NCBI GenBank assembly: GCA_016721465.1
Contig: JADKIA010000003.1
Location: forward strand, 248,001 to 312,000
DNA: 64,000 bases
Reading direction: 5' to 3'
DNA from: Ideonella sp.
GTDB taxonomy: Bacteria > Pseudomonadota > Gammaproteobacteria > Burkholderiales > Burkholderiaceae_C
Under the pieces are notes generated by a model. The model ran no database searches. It was given only the letters and a program-made list of their open reading frames with translations, and was not told the origin of the DNA. Positions 7,721 to 16,723 of the stretch are shown piece after piece. A program made the position numbers and the translations under genes. Position 1 is the stretch's first letter. Each line of letters opens with the position of its first letter.

Positions 7721-9037
7721 ATGTCTTCACCCAACCGGCCAACGCCCCCCTCCATCGAAAGCCCCGTTGCCATGAGCTCTCAACCCAGCGCCACCACCGT
7801 CCAGGTCAACGCGACCCATTTCCGTTGGCCCTTGCGCCCCGTCGTCGTGGTGTGCATCGATGGCGGCGACCCGCGCTACCTGCAGCAGTTTCTGGCCGAC
7901 GGCAGCATTCCGAACATCGCGCGCTTCATCAGCCAGGGGTTTGCCGGCGTGGCCGATGGCTCCATGCCCTCGTTCACCTGCCCCAACAACATGTCGCTGA
8001 TCACCGGCACGCCCACCGCCCAGCACGGCATCTCGGGCAACTACTACCTCGACACCGCCACCTGGCAGCCGGTGGTGATGACCGGCCCCGAACTGCTGCG
8101 CGGCGACACCATCATCGCCAGGTTTGCAGCGGCCGGCGCCAAGGTCGTGTCCATCACCGCCAAGGACAAGCTGCGCAAGCAGTTGGCCAAGGGCCTGGAC
8201 GTGTCACAGGGCCATGTCTCGTTCTCCACCGAGTTTGCCGAGCGCTGCACGATGGCCGAGAACGGCATCGAGAACGTGCTCGAGTTCGTGGGCATGCCCA
8301 AGCCGGGCATGTATTCGATGGAGCTGTCGCTGTTCGTGCTGGAAGCCGGGCTGAAACTGCTGCAGCAGCGCCGGCCCGACCTGCTGTTCCTGTCGCTGAC
8401 CGATTGGGTGCAGCACAAGTGGAGCCCGCAGGAGGAAGACGCGCGCACCTTCTACCGCAAGCTCGACGATGTCTTTGGCCGTCTCGCGGCCTGCGACATC
8501 ACGCTGGCGCTGACCGCCGACCATGGCATGAGCGACAAGAGCGACGCCGCCGGCGAGCCCAAGGTGATCTGGCTGCAGGACATCCTGGACGCCAAGTTCG
8601 GCAAGGACGAGACCATCGTCGTCTGCCCCATCACCGACGCCTTCGTGGCGCACCACGGTGCCCTGGGCGGCTTCGTGCGGGTCTGGTCGCGCGGCAAGAT
8701 CACCGCGCAGCAGATCATCCAGCACATCGGCGGCATCGACGGCATCGAGCTGGCGCTGGACAAGGCCACGGTCTGCCGCATGTTCGAGATGCCGCCGGAT
8801 CGGGAGGCCGACGTGGCCGTGATCTCGCGCCACGACGTGTGCATCGGCGCCGCGGCCGTCAATCACGACCTGACGGGGCTGAAGGGCAACCGCCTGCGCA
8901 CCCACGGCGGGACGTCCGAGGCCAAGGTGCCCTTCATCCTGAACCGGCCGCTGAACGATGCGTACAAGGCCAAGGCGGCCAGCGAACCCCTCAAGAGCTA
9001 CCAGCTGTTCGACTACGCCATCAACGGCACGCTGTGA
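7721..9037 (+). CDS. phnA: Phosphonoacetate hydrolase
   Basis: This 438-aa alkaline-phosphatase-superfamily enzyme cleaves the C-P bond of phosphonoacetate to acetate and phosphate. The two-zinc active site is recognisable: VCIDGGDP (Asp47), the nucleophile region SFTCPNN (Thr86), LSLTDWVQHKWSP with aspartate and histidine ligands, LTADHGMSD, and a C-terminal RTHGGTSEAK histidine. The family is usually a little over 400 residues, so the internal ATG at 7772 (421 aa) may be the true start. It is downstream of the regulator and upstream of a zinc dehydrogenase with only a 7-base gap, and completes the PhnW-PhnY-PhnA route. Confidence 0.92.
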   Translation: MSSPNRPTPPSIESPVAMSSQPSATTVQVNATHFRWPLRPVVVVCIDGGDPRYLQQFLADGSIPNIARFISQGFAGVADGSMPSFTCPNNMSLITGTPTAQHGISGNYYLDTATWQPVVMTGPELLRGDTIIARFAAAGAKVVSITAKDKLRKQLAKGLDVSQGHVSFSTEFAERCTMAENGIENVLEFVGMPKPGMYSMELSLFVLEAGLKLLQQRRPDLLFLSLTDWVQHKWSPQEEDARTFYRKLDDVFGRLAACDITLALTADHGMSDKSDAAGEPKVIWLQDILDAKFGKDETIVVCPITDAFVAHHGALGGFVRVWSRGKITAQQIIQHIGGIDGIELALDKATVCRMFEMPPDREADVAVISRHDVCIGAAAVNHDLTGLKGNRLRTHGGTSEAKVPFILNRPLNDAYKAKAASEPLKSYQLFDYAINGTL

Positions 9038-9044
9038 GGCCGAC

Positions 9045-10142
9045 ATGACACCCACCGAAGGTCTCGTCGCCGTCTACGACCGGCCCAACGCCCCATTCGA
9101 GCTGCGCCTGTTCCCTGTCCGTGAGCCGCGTCCGGGCGAGGTGCTGGTGAAGGTGAAGATGTGCACCATCTGCCGGTCCGACATCCACAGCTACCTGGGG
9201 CACCGGCCCAACCCGACGCCGGGGGTGCTGGGCCACGAGATCATCGGCACCATCGTCGCGCTGGGCGAGGGCATCAGCAAGGACATGCGCGGCGACCCGC
9301 TGCGCCCCGGTGACCGCATCACCTGGAGCGAGTACTTCATCCCCGGCAACAACTACCACACCGAGGTGCTGGACCTGCCGCAGAAGAGCCCCGGCGTGGA
9401 CAAGTACGGTCACATGGCCGTCACGACCGAGCCGCACCATCACGGCGGCTTCGGCCAGTATTGCTACATCCTGCCGCGTTCATGGATCCTGCGCCTGCCC
9501 GACGAACTGAGCGACGCCGAAGCCACCCCGGTGAATTGCGGCGTGGCCACCGTGATGTGTGTCACCGAGCAGGCCGAGATCCGCATGGGTGACGCGGTGG
9601 TGGTGCAGGGCCTGGGCCTTCTCGGGCTGTATGCCGCGGCCATTGCCAAGGCGCGCGGCGCGCGGCTGGTGATCGGCATCGACGGCGTGCCCGCGCGGCG
9701 CGACCTGGGCCGCAAGTTCGGCTGCGACCATGTGTTTGACCCGGCGGCGCAGGACGAGGCGGCCTTGATCCAGCAGGTCAAGGCCTTGTGCAAGCCCGAA
9801 GGCGCCGACGCGGTGATCGAGGTCTGCGGCTACCCCGGCGTGATCCCGTCGGGCATCCAGATGCTGCGCACCGGTGGCCACTACGTGCTGGGCGGCGTGG
9901 TCAACCCCGACAGCTTCGTCAACATCGACGTCAATCAGATCCTGCGCAAGCTGATCACCTTGCGCGGGGTGCACAACTACCACCCGCGCCACCTGATCGA
10001 GGCACTGGATTTCGTCACCGTGAACCGCCACCGATTCCCCTTCAAGGATCTGGTGGACGGCGTCTACGGCCTGGACCAGGTGGGCCAGGCCATGAAGGAC
10101 GCGGAGGACCGCAAGGTGCTGCGCGCGGCCATCGTTCCATAG
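9045..10142 (+). CDS. Zinc-dependent alcohol dehydrogenase, phosphonate-catabolism type
   Basis: The ATG at 9045, seven bases after the phnA stop, gives 365 aa; a longer frame overlapping phnA is rejected. It is a medium-chain dehydrogenase: the catalytic zinc ligands lie in KMCTICRSDIHSYLGH and in GVLGHEIIGT, and the Rossmann motif in GLGLLGLYAAAIAKARG. This corresponds to the group described as a phosphonate-catabolism-associated alcohol dehydrogenase (TIGR03366). The usual cluster of four structural-zinc cysteines is not evident in the region after GDRITW. Its substrate in an AEP pathway that needs no alcohol step is unknown; it might handle a hydroxyalkylphosphonate or reverse phosphonoacetaldehyde reduction. 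Confidence 0.85.
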   Translation: MTPTEGLVAVYDRPNAPFELRLFPVREPRPGEVLVKVKMCTICRSDIHSYLGHRPNPTPGVLGHEIIGTIVALGEGISKDMRGDPLRPGDRITWSEYFIPGNNYHTEVLDLPQKSPGVDKYGHMAVTTEPHHHGGFGQYCYILPRSWILRLPDELSDAEATPVNCGVATVMCVTEQAEIRMGDAVVVQGLGLLGLYAAAIAKARGARLVIGIDGVPARRDLGRKFGCDHVFDPAAQDEAALIQQVKALCKPEGADAVIEVCGYPGVIPSGIQMLRTGGHYVLGGVVNPDSFVNIDVNQILRKLITLRGVHNYHPRHLIEALDFVTVNRHRFPFKDLVDGVYGLDQVGQAMKDAEDRKVLRAAIVP

Positions 10143-10154
10143 GACAGCGGATCA

Positions 10155-10175
10155 GGCGCACCACCCGAGTGCGCC
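10155..10175 (+). other. Intercistronic hairpin between the zinc dehydrogenase and phnD
   Basis: GGCGCAC (10155-10161) and GTGCGCC (10169-10175) are perfect 7-base arms around a 7-base loop in the 67-base gap between genes. No thymine run follows, so an mRNA-processing or stabilising stem is more likely than a full terminator; binding-protein genes often have such stems nearby. Confidence 0.5.
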
Positions 10176-10209
10176 CCGCCCCATTTCAAAGCAACGCCAG
10201 GAGACCGTG

Positions 10210-11097
10210 ATGCTGAACCGCTGGATTCCCAAGCTGCTGGTGGCCGCCGCCACCCTGCTGACATTGGCCCTGCCCGCCACGGCGCAGACCAAGTGTGAAG
10301 ACCCCAAGGTGTTGAAGTTCTCGCTGGTGCCCACCCAGGACAGCGTGCGTGAGCTGGGTTACTACAAGCCCATCCTGGACCAGCTGGCCAAGAACACCGG
10401 CAAGAAGATCGAGTTCTACATGCCGACCTCGTACTCGTCGGTGATCGAGGCGCTGATGGGCAAGTGGGTGGACGTGGCCGTGCTCGGCCCCGAGGCCTAT
10501 GTGATCGCCCGCAAGCAGGATCCGACGGTCGAGGTCTTCGGCACCTATTCGCGGCTGAAGAACGGCATCCAGGACGCCGGCCCGGGCTACAAGTCCATCC
10601 TCATCACCAAGAAGGGCAGCAAGTTCACCGATCTGGCCTCGCTCAAGGGCAGTGTGGTGGCCCTGGTCGATCCGGCCAGCACCTCGGGCGGCCTGGTGCC
10701 GGAGAACGTGTTCCCCAAGCTCGCCAGCCTGCCGCCGCTGAAGACCTATTTCTCGCGCGTGGTGTTCTCCGGCGGTCATGACCTGTCGTCCATCTCGGTG
10801 TCCGAAGGCAAGGTGGATGCGGCCTTCGTGGCCAGCCACCGCTTCATGGAGACGGTGAACGCGGGCAAGGTCAAGCTCGAGGACTTCAACATCCTGTGGA
10901 GCTCGCCGCTGATTCCGCAGGATCCGTTCGTCTACCGCAACACGCTGTGCGACGACCTGAAGAAGAAGATCGCCGACACCTTCCTGCAGGTCGACCAGAA
11001 CGAAGACGGCCGGAAGTACCTGGCCAACGTGAAGTCGGAAAAGGTCGTCAAGATGGTCGATGCCGACTACAACATCGTGCGCGACGCGGCCAAGTAA
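10210..11097 (+). CDS. phnD: Phosphonate ABC transporter substrate-binding protein
   Basis: The ATG at 10210 is preferred over the GTG three bases earlier because AGGAG lies seven bases before it. The 295-aa product has a signal peptide ending near ALPATAQ. PhnD-family features include LKFSLVPTQD at the mature start, YKPILDQLAKNTGKKIEFY, the ligand-site region PTSYSSVIEAL, DVAVLGPEAYV and VDPASTSGGLVP, the last matching the helix-N-terminal phosphonate-binding loop. It delivers phosphonates or AEP to the PhnC-PhnE-PhnE complex encoded directly downstream. It belongs to a different binding-protein family from PhnS2 at 4591-5631, so the locus has two unrelated importers. Confidence 0.92.
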   Translation: MLNRWIPKLLVAAATLLTLALPATAQTKCEDPKVLKFSLVPTQDSVRELGYYKPILDQLAKNTGKKIEFYMPTSYSSVIEALMGKWVDVAVLGPEAYVIARKQDPTVEVFGTYSRLKNGIQDAGPGYKSILITKKGSKFTDLASLKGSVVALVDPASTSGGLVPENVFPKLASLPPLKTYFSRVVFSGGHDLSSISVSEGKVDAAFVASHRFMETVNAGKVKLEDFNILWSSPLIPQDPFVYRNTLCDDLKKKIADTFLQVDQNEDGRKYLANVKSEKVVKMVDADYNIVRDAAK

Positions 11098-11106
11098 GGC
11101 CCGCCG

Positions 11107-11859
11107 ATGAGCGCCGTACTGCAGGTTCAGGGGCTGCGCGTCAGCTACACCACGGGCAAGGAAATCCTCAAGGGCATCGACTTCGAGGTCGGGCCCGAGG
11201 AATTCGTGGCCATCATCGGCCCCAGCGGCGCGGGCAAGAGCACGCTGATCCGGTGCGTCAATCGGCTGGTCACGGCCAGTGGTGGGCGGGTGATCTTCAA
11301 CGGCGTGGACCTGCTGCAGCTGGACGAGGCGGCCATGCGCCGCCAGCGCCGCAACATCGGCATGATCTTTCAGGAGTTCAACCTGATCGACCGCCTGAGC
11401 GTGATCGACAACGTGCTCACGGGCCGGCTGGGCTACATGGGCAACCTGCGCAGCCTGATGCGCATGTACGGCAAGGACGACATCGCCAGCGCGGTGCAGA
11501 TCCTGGACCGCGTCGGCCTGATCGACCACCTGGACAAGCGCGCCGACGCGCTCTCTGGCGGGCAGCGCCAGCGCGTGGGCATCGCGCGGGCCTTGATCCA
11601 GGCGCCGCAGCTGTTGCTGGTGGACGAGCCGACCTCGGCGCTGGACCCCAAGATATCGCGCGAAGTGATGGGCATGATCCGCGGCATCGCGCGCGAGTTC
11701 AAGGTGCCGGTGCTGTGCAACATCCACGACGTGGACCTGGCGCTGGAGTTCTGCGACCGCATCATCGGCCTGCAGGACGGCCTGAAGAAGTTCGACGGGC
11801 CCCCCAGCAGCGTCGACAAGGCCGCACTCGACGACATCTACGCCATGGAGGTGCTGTGA
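11107..11859 (+). CDS. phnC: Phosphonate ABC transporter ATP-binding protein
   Basis: A 250-aa ABC ATPase of the phosphonate/phosphite subfamily. Walker A GPSGAGKST is at residues 38-46, the Q-loop in IFQEFNLIDRLSVIDNVLTG is characteristic of PhnC, and the signature LSGGQRQRVGIARAL and Walker B LLLVDEPTSALDPK follow, with the switch histidine in NIHDVDLA. It starts nine bases after phnD and overlaps the first permease gene by four bases (GTGA), so the importer is a tightly coupled operon unit. Confidence 0.95.
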   Translation: MSAVLQVQGLRVSYTTGKEILKGIDFEVGPEEFVAIIGPSGAGKSTLIRCVNRLVTASGGRVIFNGVDLLQLDEAAMRRQRRNIGMIFQEFNLIDRLSVIDNVLTGRLGYMGNLRSLMRMYGKDDIASAVQILDRVGLIDHLDKRADALSGGQRQRVGIARALIQAPQLLLVDEPTSALDPKISREVMGMIRGIAREFKVPVLCNIHDVDLALEFCDRIIGLQDGLKKFDGPPSSVDKAALDDIYAMEVL

Positions 11860-12689
11860 CGAGCAGCGTCATGCCGATCAGCGCCCGCCACGCCGATCGC
11901 ATCGCCGAGCTGGCGGCCAAGCGCGCCAGCGCGCGCCGCTGGAGCGCGGCGCGCTACGTGGCCATCGCAGCGCTGGTGGCCTGGAGCGTGGAGGCCATCG
12001 TCGTCGGCGACACCGACTGGAGCCGCATCACGCTGGCCGGCGTGATGACCGCGGCCTGGCGCTTCATCGACTTCGATGCGTCCATCCTCGTGTCGCTGTG
12101 GGAGCCGGCACTCGAGACCGTGCTGATGGCCACCCTGGCCACGCTGCTGGGCATGCTGATGGCCATTCCGGTGGCCTGGCTGGGGGCCACCAACATCTCG
12201 CCCCTGGGCCGCGGCAGCTACCTGCTGGGGCGCGTGCTGATGACGCTGTCGCGCTCGGTGCACGAGGTGGTGTGGGGCCTGGTCTTCGTCGCCGCCGTGG
12301 GCCTGGGCGCCTTGGCCGGCGTGCTGGCCATGGCGGTGCGCTCCATCGGCTTCATCAGCAAGACCGTGGCCGAGGCCATCGAGGACGTGAACCCGGGCCC
12401 GGTGGAGGCCATGCGGGCGGTGGGTGCGAACCGCTTCCAGGTGCTGATGTTCGGCATCGTGCCGCAGGTGCTGCCGGTGATGATCGGCAACTGCATCTTC
12501 GAGTGGGACGTCAACATCCGGCGCTCCACCATCATGGGCCTGGTGGGCGCGGGCGGCTTGGGCCTGGCGCTGCACCGGCAGATGGCCAGCTACAACTACG
12601 GCGGCATTGCCACGGTGATCTTCGTGATCCTGTTGCTGATCGTCTTCGGTGAATGGTTCTCGGCCTGGGCGCGCCGGAAGGTGACCTGA
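11856..12689 (+). CDS. phnE: Phosphonate ABC transporter permease, first PhnE
   Basis: A GTG start at 11856 overlapping the phnC stop gives 277 aa; an ATG at 11871 is the alternative. The protein has about six membrane segments and a PhnE-type permease loop: SKTVAEAIEDVNPGPVEAMR followed by VGANRFQVLMFGIVPQVLP. The motif VHEVVWGLVFV is typical of this family. It pairs with the second PhnE, which begins one base after its stop, to form a heterodimeric channel. Confidence 0.92.
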   Translation: MTSSVMPISARHADRIAELAAKRASARRWSAARYVAIAALVAWSVEAIVVGDTDWSRITLAGVMTAAWRFIDFDASILVSLWEPALETVLMATLATLLGMLMAIPVAWLGATNISPLGRGSYLLGRVLMTLSRSVHEVVWGLVFVAAVGLGALAGVLAMAVRSIGFISKTVAEAIEDVNPGPVEAMRAVGANRFQVLMFGIVPQVLPVMIGNCIFEWDVNIRRSTIMGLVGAGGLGLALHRQMASYNYGGIATVIFVILLLIVFGEWFSAWARRKVT

Positions 12690-13526
12690 ATGAGCAGCAC
12701 GGCAGTGACAGCGAAAACCCTGCCCGAGTGGAAGCGGCTGCGCCCGGCGCGCCTGCTCTACCGCGCCCTCGGCCTGCTGCTTGCTGTCGGCTTCGTGGGG
12801 TGGTCGCTGGACGTGCTGCGCATCGATGTCGACCGCCTGCCGGGGCTGTTCGGACGCATCGCCGACGTGCTGAGCCGGCGCTACTGGCCGCCCGACCTGG
12901 CGCACGTGATGAAGCCGGATTTCATCAGCGCCATCATCGACACCTTCCAGATGTCCTACGTGGCCACCGTGGTGGGCCTGATGCTGGCGGTGCCGCTGTC
13001 GTGGTTCGCGTCGGTGAACATGACCCCCAGCAAGCGCTGGCTCTACCCCGTGTGCCGGCTGGTCGTCATGGCCTGCCGCTCGGTGCACGAGATGATTTGG
13101 ACCATCGTGCTGGTGGCCGTCGTCGGCTTCGGCATGCTGCCCGGCACCCTGGCGATGACGCTGTTCTGCATCGGCTTCGGCGGCAAGCTGATGGCCGAGG
13201 CCATCGAGGCCATCCGCAAGGGCCCGGTCGAGGCCATCCGCGCCACCGGTGCGGGTCACCTGCAGACCTTCGTCTTCGCCGTCTTGCCGCAGGTGCGCGT
13301 GGCCTGGGCCGGCATCGCGATCTACACCTGGGACGTGGTCTTTCGGGCCTCCACCGTGGTCGGCTTCTTCGGCGCCGGCGGCATGGGCCACTTCCTGCGC
13401 GAGAGCGTGCAGAAGGTCGAGTCGCGCCAGGTCAGCGCCATCATCCTGACCATCGTGGTCATCGTGATCGTGGCCGAGTTGTTGTCGGCCTGGGCACGCG
13501 CCCGCATCGCCCGCGCTGTTGCATGA
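12690..13526 (+). CDS. phnE: Phosphonate ABC transporter permease, second PhnE
   Basis: This 278-aa protein begins immediately after the TGA of the first phnE. It shows the same architecture: a long first periplasmic segment, VHEMIWTIVLVAVVGFGMLP, and the coupling loop GKLMAEAIEAIRKGPVEAIR followed by TGAGHLQTFVFAVLPQV. The two permeases are clearly paralogous but differ at the N-terminus. Many bacteria use one PhnE as a homodimer; a tandem pair implies an asymmetric channel. Confidence 0.92.
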   Translation: MSSTAVTAKTLPEWKRLRPARLLYRALGLLLAVGFVGWSLDVLRIDVDRLPGLFGRIADVLSRRYWPPDLAHVMKPDFISAIIDTFQMSYVATVVGLMLAVPLSWFASVNMTPSKRWLYPVCRLVVMACRSVHEMIWTIVLVAVVGFGMLPGTLAMTLFCIGFGGKLMAEAIEAIRKGPVEAIRATGAGHLQTFVFAVLPQVRVAWAGIAIYTWDVVFRASTVVGFFGAGGMGHFLRESVQKVESRQVSAIILTIVVIVIVAELLSAWARARIARAVA

Positions 13527-13587
13527 TGTCAGCCGGGCCCGCCCCCATCGCTTGAAGCGCCAAACCGTCCAACCAGAAAGCACTGCC

Positions 13588-15036
13588 ATGAGTACCCGTA
13601 CCCCGGTCGTCGACACCCCGCTGCGCGAAGCCATGCGCATTGCCGGCGAGAAGGTCCACACCGATCGCGTGATCGAGATCCGCTACCCCTACACCGGCGA
13701 GCTGGTGGCCACCGTGCCCAAGGCCTCGCTCGAGGACGTGCGGCGCGCCTTCCGCATCGCGCGGCAATACCAGCCCAGGCTGACGCGCCACGAGCGCTAC
13801 AAGATCCTGATGAAGGCCGGCGAGATCATCGCCTCGCGCAAGGAGGCGATGGCGCGGCTGATCACGCTGGAATCGGGGCTGTGCATCAAGGACACGCTGT
13901 ACGAGGTGGGGCGCGCGTCCGACGTGCTGCTGTTCTCGGCGCAACAGGCGCTGGTGGACGATGGGCAGAGCTTCTCGTGCGACCTCACGCACCACGGCAA
14001 GCAGCGCCGGGTGCACACCATGCGCGAGCCGATGATGGGCGTGATCTCGGCCATCACGCCGTTCAACCACCCGCTCAACCAGGTCATCCACAAGGTGGCG
14101 CCCTCGGTGGCCACCAACAACCGCATGGTGCTCAAGCCGACCGAGAAGACGCCGCTGGCGGCCATCGCGCTGGCCGACGTGCTGTACGAGGCCGGGCTGC
14201 CGCCCGAGATGCTGTCGGTCATCACCGGTGACCCGAAGGAGATTGCCGACGAGCTGCTGACCAACGCCGACATCGACGTCGTCACCTTCACCGGCGGCGT
14301 GCCGATCGGCAAGTACATCGCGGCCAAGGCGGTCTACAAGCGCCAGGTGCTCGAGCTCGGTGGCAACGATCCGATCGTGGTGCTGGACGATGCCGACGTG
14401 ATGAAGGCGGCCGAGCTGGCGGTGAACGGCTCATACAAGAACTCGGGCCAGCGCTGCACGGCCGTCAAGCGCATCTTCGTGCACGAGAAGATCGCCGCCG
14501 AATTCACCGACGCGATGCTGGCCAAGACCCGCGCCTGGACCTACGGCGACCCGCTCGACCCGAAAGTGGACATGGGCACCGTGATCGATGTCGAGGCGGC
14601 CAAGCTGTTCGAGCGGCGCGTCAACGACGCGGTGGCGCAGGGCGCGCGCCTGCTGCACGGCAACGTGCGCGACGGGGCCTCCTATTCGCCGACCCTGATC
14701 GACCGGGTGCGTGGCGAGATGGAAGTGGTCAAGCAGGAGACCTTCGGGCCGGTGTCGCCCATCATCACCTTCAGCAACGTCGACGATGCGATCGCGCAGG
14801 TCAACTCCACCGCCTACGGCCTGTCGTCCGGTGTGTGCACCAACCGGCTCGACGACATCATGCGGTTCGTGAAGGAGCTCAACGTGGGCTCGGTCAACGT
14901 CTGGGAAGTGCCCGGCTACCGCCTGGAGGTGACGCCCTTCGGCGGCATCAAGGATTCCGGCATCGGCGTGAAGGAGGGCGTGCAAGAGTGTTGCAAGGCC
15001 TTCACCAATGTGAAGACCTACTCGCTGCCGTGGTAA
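13588..15036 (+). CDS. phnY: Phosphonoacetaldehyde dehydrogenase
   Basis: The ATG at 13588 gives 482 aa; the frame is open upstream but overlaps nothing recognisable. It is an NAD-dependent aldehyde dehydrogenase with the general base Glu256 in LELGGNDP and the catalytic Cys290 in NSGQRCTAVKR, as in the phosphonoacetaldehyde-specific family TIGR03250. It oxidises the PhnW product to phosphonoacetate, the PhnA substrate. The gene follows the second phnE by 61 bases and precedes the Na/Pi transporter by 10 bases. An alternative assignment to a generic succinate-semialdehyde-type ALDH is less likely because all partner genes are present. Confidence 0.92.
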   Translation: MSTRTPVVDTPLREAMRIAGEKVHTDRVIEIRYPYTGELVATVPKASLEDVRRAFRIARQYQPRLTRHERYKILMKAGEIIASRKEAMARLITLESGLCIKDTLYEVGRASDVLLFSAQQALVDDGQSFSCDLTHHGKQRRVHTMREPMMGVISAITPFNHPLNQVIHKVAPSVATNNRMVLKPTEKTPLAAIALADVLYEAGLPPEMLSVITGDPKEIADELLTNADIDVVTFTGGVPIGKYIAAKAVYKRQVLELGGNDPIVVLDDADVMKAAELAVNGSYKNSGQRCTAVKRIFVHEKIAAEFTDAMLAKTRAWTYGDPLDPKVDMGTVIDVEAAKLFERRVNDAVAQGARLLHGNVRDGASYSPTLIDRVRGEMEVVKQETFGPVSPIITFSNVDDAIAQVNSTAYGLSSGVCTNRLDDIMRFVKELNVGSVNVWEVPGYRLEVTPFGGIKDSGIGVKEGVQECCKAFTNVKTYSLPW

Positions 15037-15046
15037 ACCGGGTCGG

Positions 15047-16723
15047 ATGATCCACCTTCTCAATCTGCTGGCTGCGATCGCCCTGCTGGTGTGGGGCACG
15101 CAGATCGTGCGCACCGGCATCCTGCGCGTGTTCGGCGAGAGCCTGCGCCATGTGCTGGCCATGAGCATGGGCTCGCGGGTCAAGGCCGTGGCCGCCGGCC
15201 TGGCGGTGACCAGCGTGGTGCAGTCCAGCACCGCGACGTGCCTGATCGTGTCGTCGTTCCTGGGGCGCAACCTGGTGCCCCTGTCGGCGGCGCTGGCGGT
15301 GATGCTGGGTGCGGACATGGGCACCAGCCTGATGGCCGTGCTGTTCTCCTTCGATCTTTCCTGGCTGTCGCCCTTCCTGATCTTCGTCGGCGTGGTGATG
15401 TTCATCACCCGCGAGAAGACCACGGCGGGGCGGCTGGGCCGTGTGGCCATCGGGTTGGGCCTGATCCTGATGTCCTTGCAGCTGATCGGCGCGGCCACCC
15501 GGCCGTTGACCGAATCGCCACCGGTGCGTGCCCTGCTGGTGGCGCTGCCCAACGAGGTGCTGCTGGACATCCTGGTCGGGGCCGCGTTCACGGTGATGTC
15601 GTATTCCAGCCTGGCCATCGTGCTGCTGACGGCCACGCTGGCGGCGGCCGCCATCGTGCCGGCCTCGGTGGCGCTGGGTCTGGTGCTGGGTGCCAATTTG
15701 GGCAGTGGGCTGCTGGCGGTGATCACCACGGCGAAGGCGCCCGTGGCCGAGCGGCGCCTGCCCATGGGCAACCTGTGGTTCAAGATCGTCGGGTGTTTGA
15801 TGGCCATCCCGATGCTGCCCTGGGTGCACACGCAGTTGCAGCAGTGGCTGGGCACGGTGCACCAGCAGGTGGTGGTCTTCCACCTGGCCTTCAATGTGGT
15901 GCTGGCGCTGCTGTTCGTCGGCATCACCGGCCCGCTGGCGCGGGCGCTGGAACGCTGGATGCAGGCGCCAAGCAGCACAGGAAGTACGCGTCCGAAGCAC
16001 CTCGACCCGTCTGCGCTGGCCACGCCCTCTTTGGCCATCAGCTGCGCAGCGCGCGAGGCATTGCACCAGGCCGACGTGGTGGAGACCATGCTGCGCGGCA
16101 TCCACCCGGTGATCCGCGACAACGATTCCGCTCTGGCCGAGCGCTTGCGGCAGATGGACGACCTGGTCGATGCGCTCTATACCGAGATCAAGCTCTACCT
16201 CACGCAGGTGTCGCGCGAGGCGCTGTCCGAGCGCGAGGGCCGGCGCTGGGCCGACATCATGTCCTTCACCATCAACATGGAGCAGATCGGCGACATCATC
16301 GAGCGCGTGCTGCAGGACATCGAGGACAAGAAGATCCGCCCGGCGCGGCGCTTCTCCGATGCCGGCATGGCCGAGATCTTCCACCTGCACGAGCGCCTGA
16401 TCGCCAACCTGCGGCTGGGCATGAGCGTGTTCCTCGACGGCCATGTGCGGGACGCGAGCCGCCTGCTGGAAGAAAAGGCCCGCTTCCGCGACCTCGAGCA
16501 CGAATACGCCGCCAGCCACATCGCCCGCCTGCAGGTGCAAACCGCGCAGAGCATCGAGACCAGTTCGCTGCACCTCGACCTGATCAGCGATTTGAAGCGC
16601 ATCAACTCGCACATCTGCTCGATCGCCTACCCGATCCTTGAATCGGCTGGCGCGCTCACGCCCACACGCATCCGGCATTCGGCACTGACCCCTTTGTCGG
16701 ACAACGTCGAAGCACCGCGATGA
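15047..16723 (+). CDS. Na/Pi cotransporter family protein with C-terminal PhoU-like domain
   Basis: This 558-aa membrane protein has two inverted Na/Pi-cotransporter repeats, each with the QSST-type motif: TSVVQSSTATCLIV near residue 56 and the second repeat around VMSYSSLAIVLLTA. About eight to ten membrane segments end near residue 305. A roughly 200-residue helical PhoU-like region follows (MEQIGDIIERVLQDIEDKK). E. coli YjbB, of the same design, exports phosphate when it is in excess. Sitting ten bases after phnY, it plausibly removes phosphate released from phosphonoacetate when AEP is used as carbon or nitrogen source. Direction of transport is not readable from sequence. Confidence 0.85.
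   Translation: MIHLLNLLAAIALLVWGTQIVRTGILRVFGESLRHVLAMSMGSRVKAVAAGLAVTSVVQSSTATCLIVSSFLGRNLVPLSAALAVMLGADMGTSLMAVLFSFDLSWLSPFLIFVGVVMFITREKTTAGRLGRVAIGLGLILMSLQLIGAATRPLTESPPVRALLVALPNEVLLDILVGAAFTVMSYSSLAIVLLTATLAAAAIVPASVALGLVLGANLGSGLLAVITTAKAPVAERRLPMGNLWFKIVGCLMAIPMLPWVHTQLQQWLGTVHQQVVVFHLAFNVVLALLFVGITGPLARALERWMQAPSSTGSTRPKHLDPSALATPSLAISCAAREALHQADVVETMLRGIHPVIRDNDSALAERLRQMDDLVDALYTEIKLYLTQVSREALSEREGRRWADIMSFTINMEQIGDIIERVLQDIEDKKIRPARRFSDAGMAEIFHLHERLIANLRLGMSVFLDGHVRDASRLLEEKARFRDLEHEYAASHIARLQVQTAQSIETSSLHLDLISDLKRINSHICSIAYPILESAGALTPTRIRHSALTPLSDNVEAPR

Noticed and set aside
11838..13661. A 607-codon minus-strand frame opposite phnE genes
   Set aside because: Low-complexity H/Q/G/D-rich translation typical of antisense high-GC codons; both phnE genes on the other strand have full family motifs.
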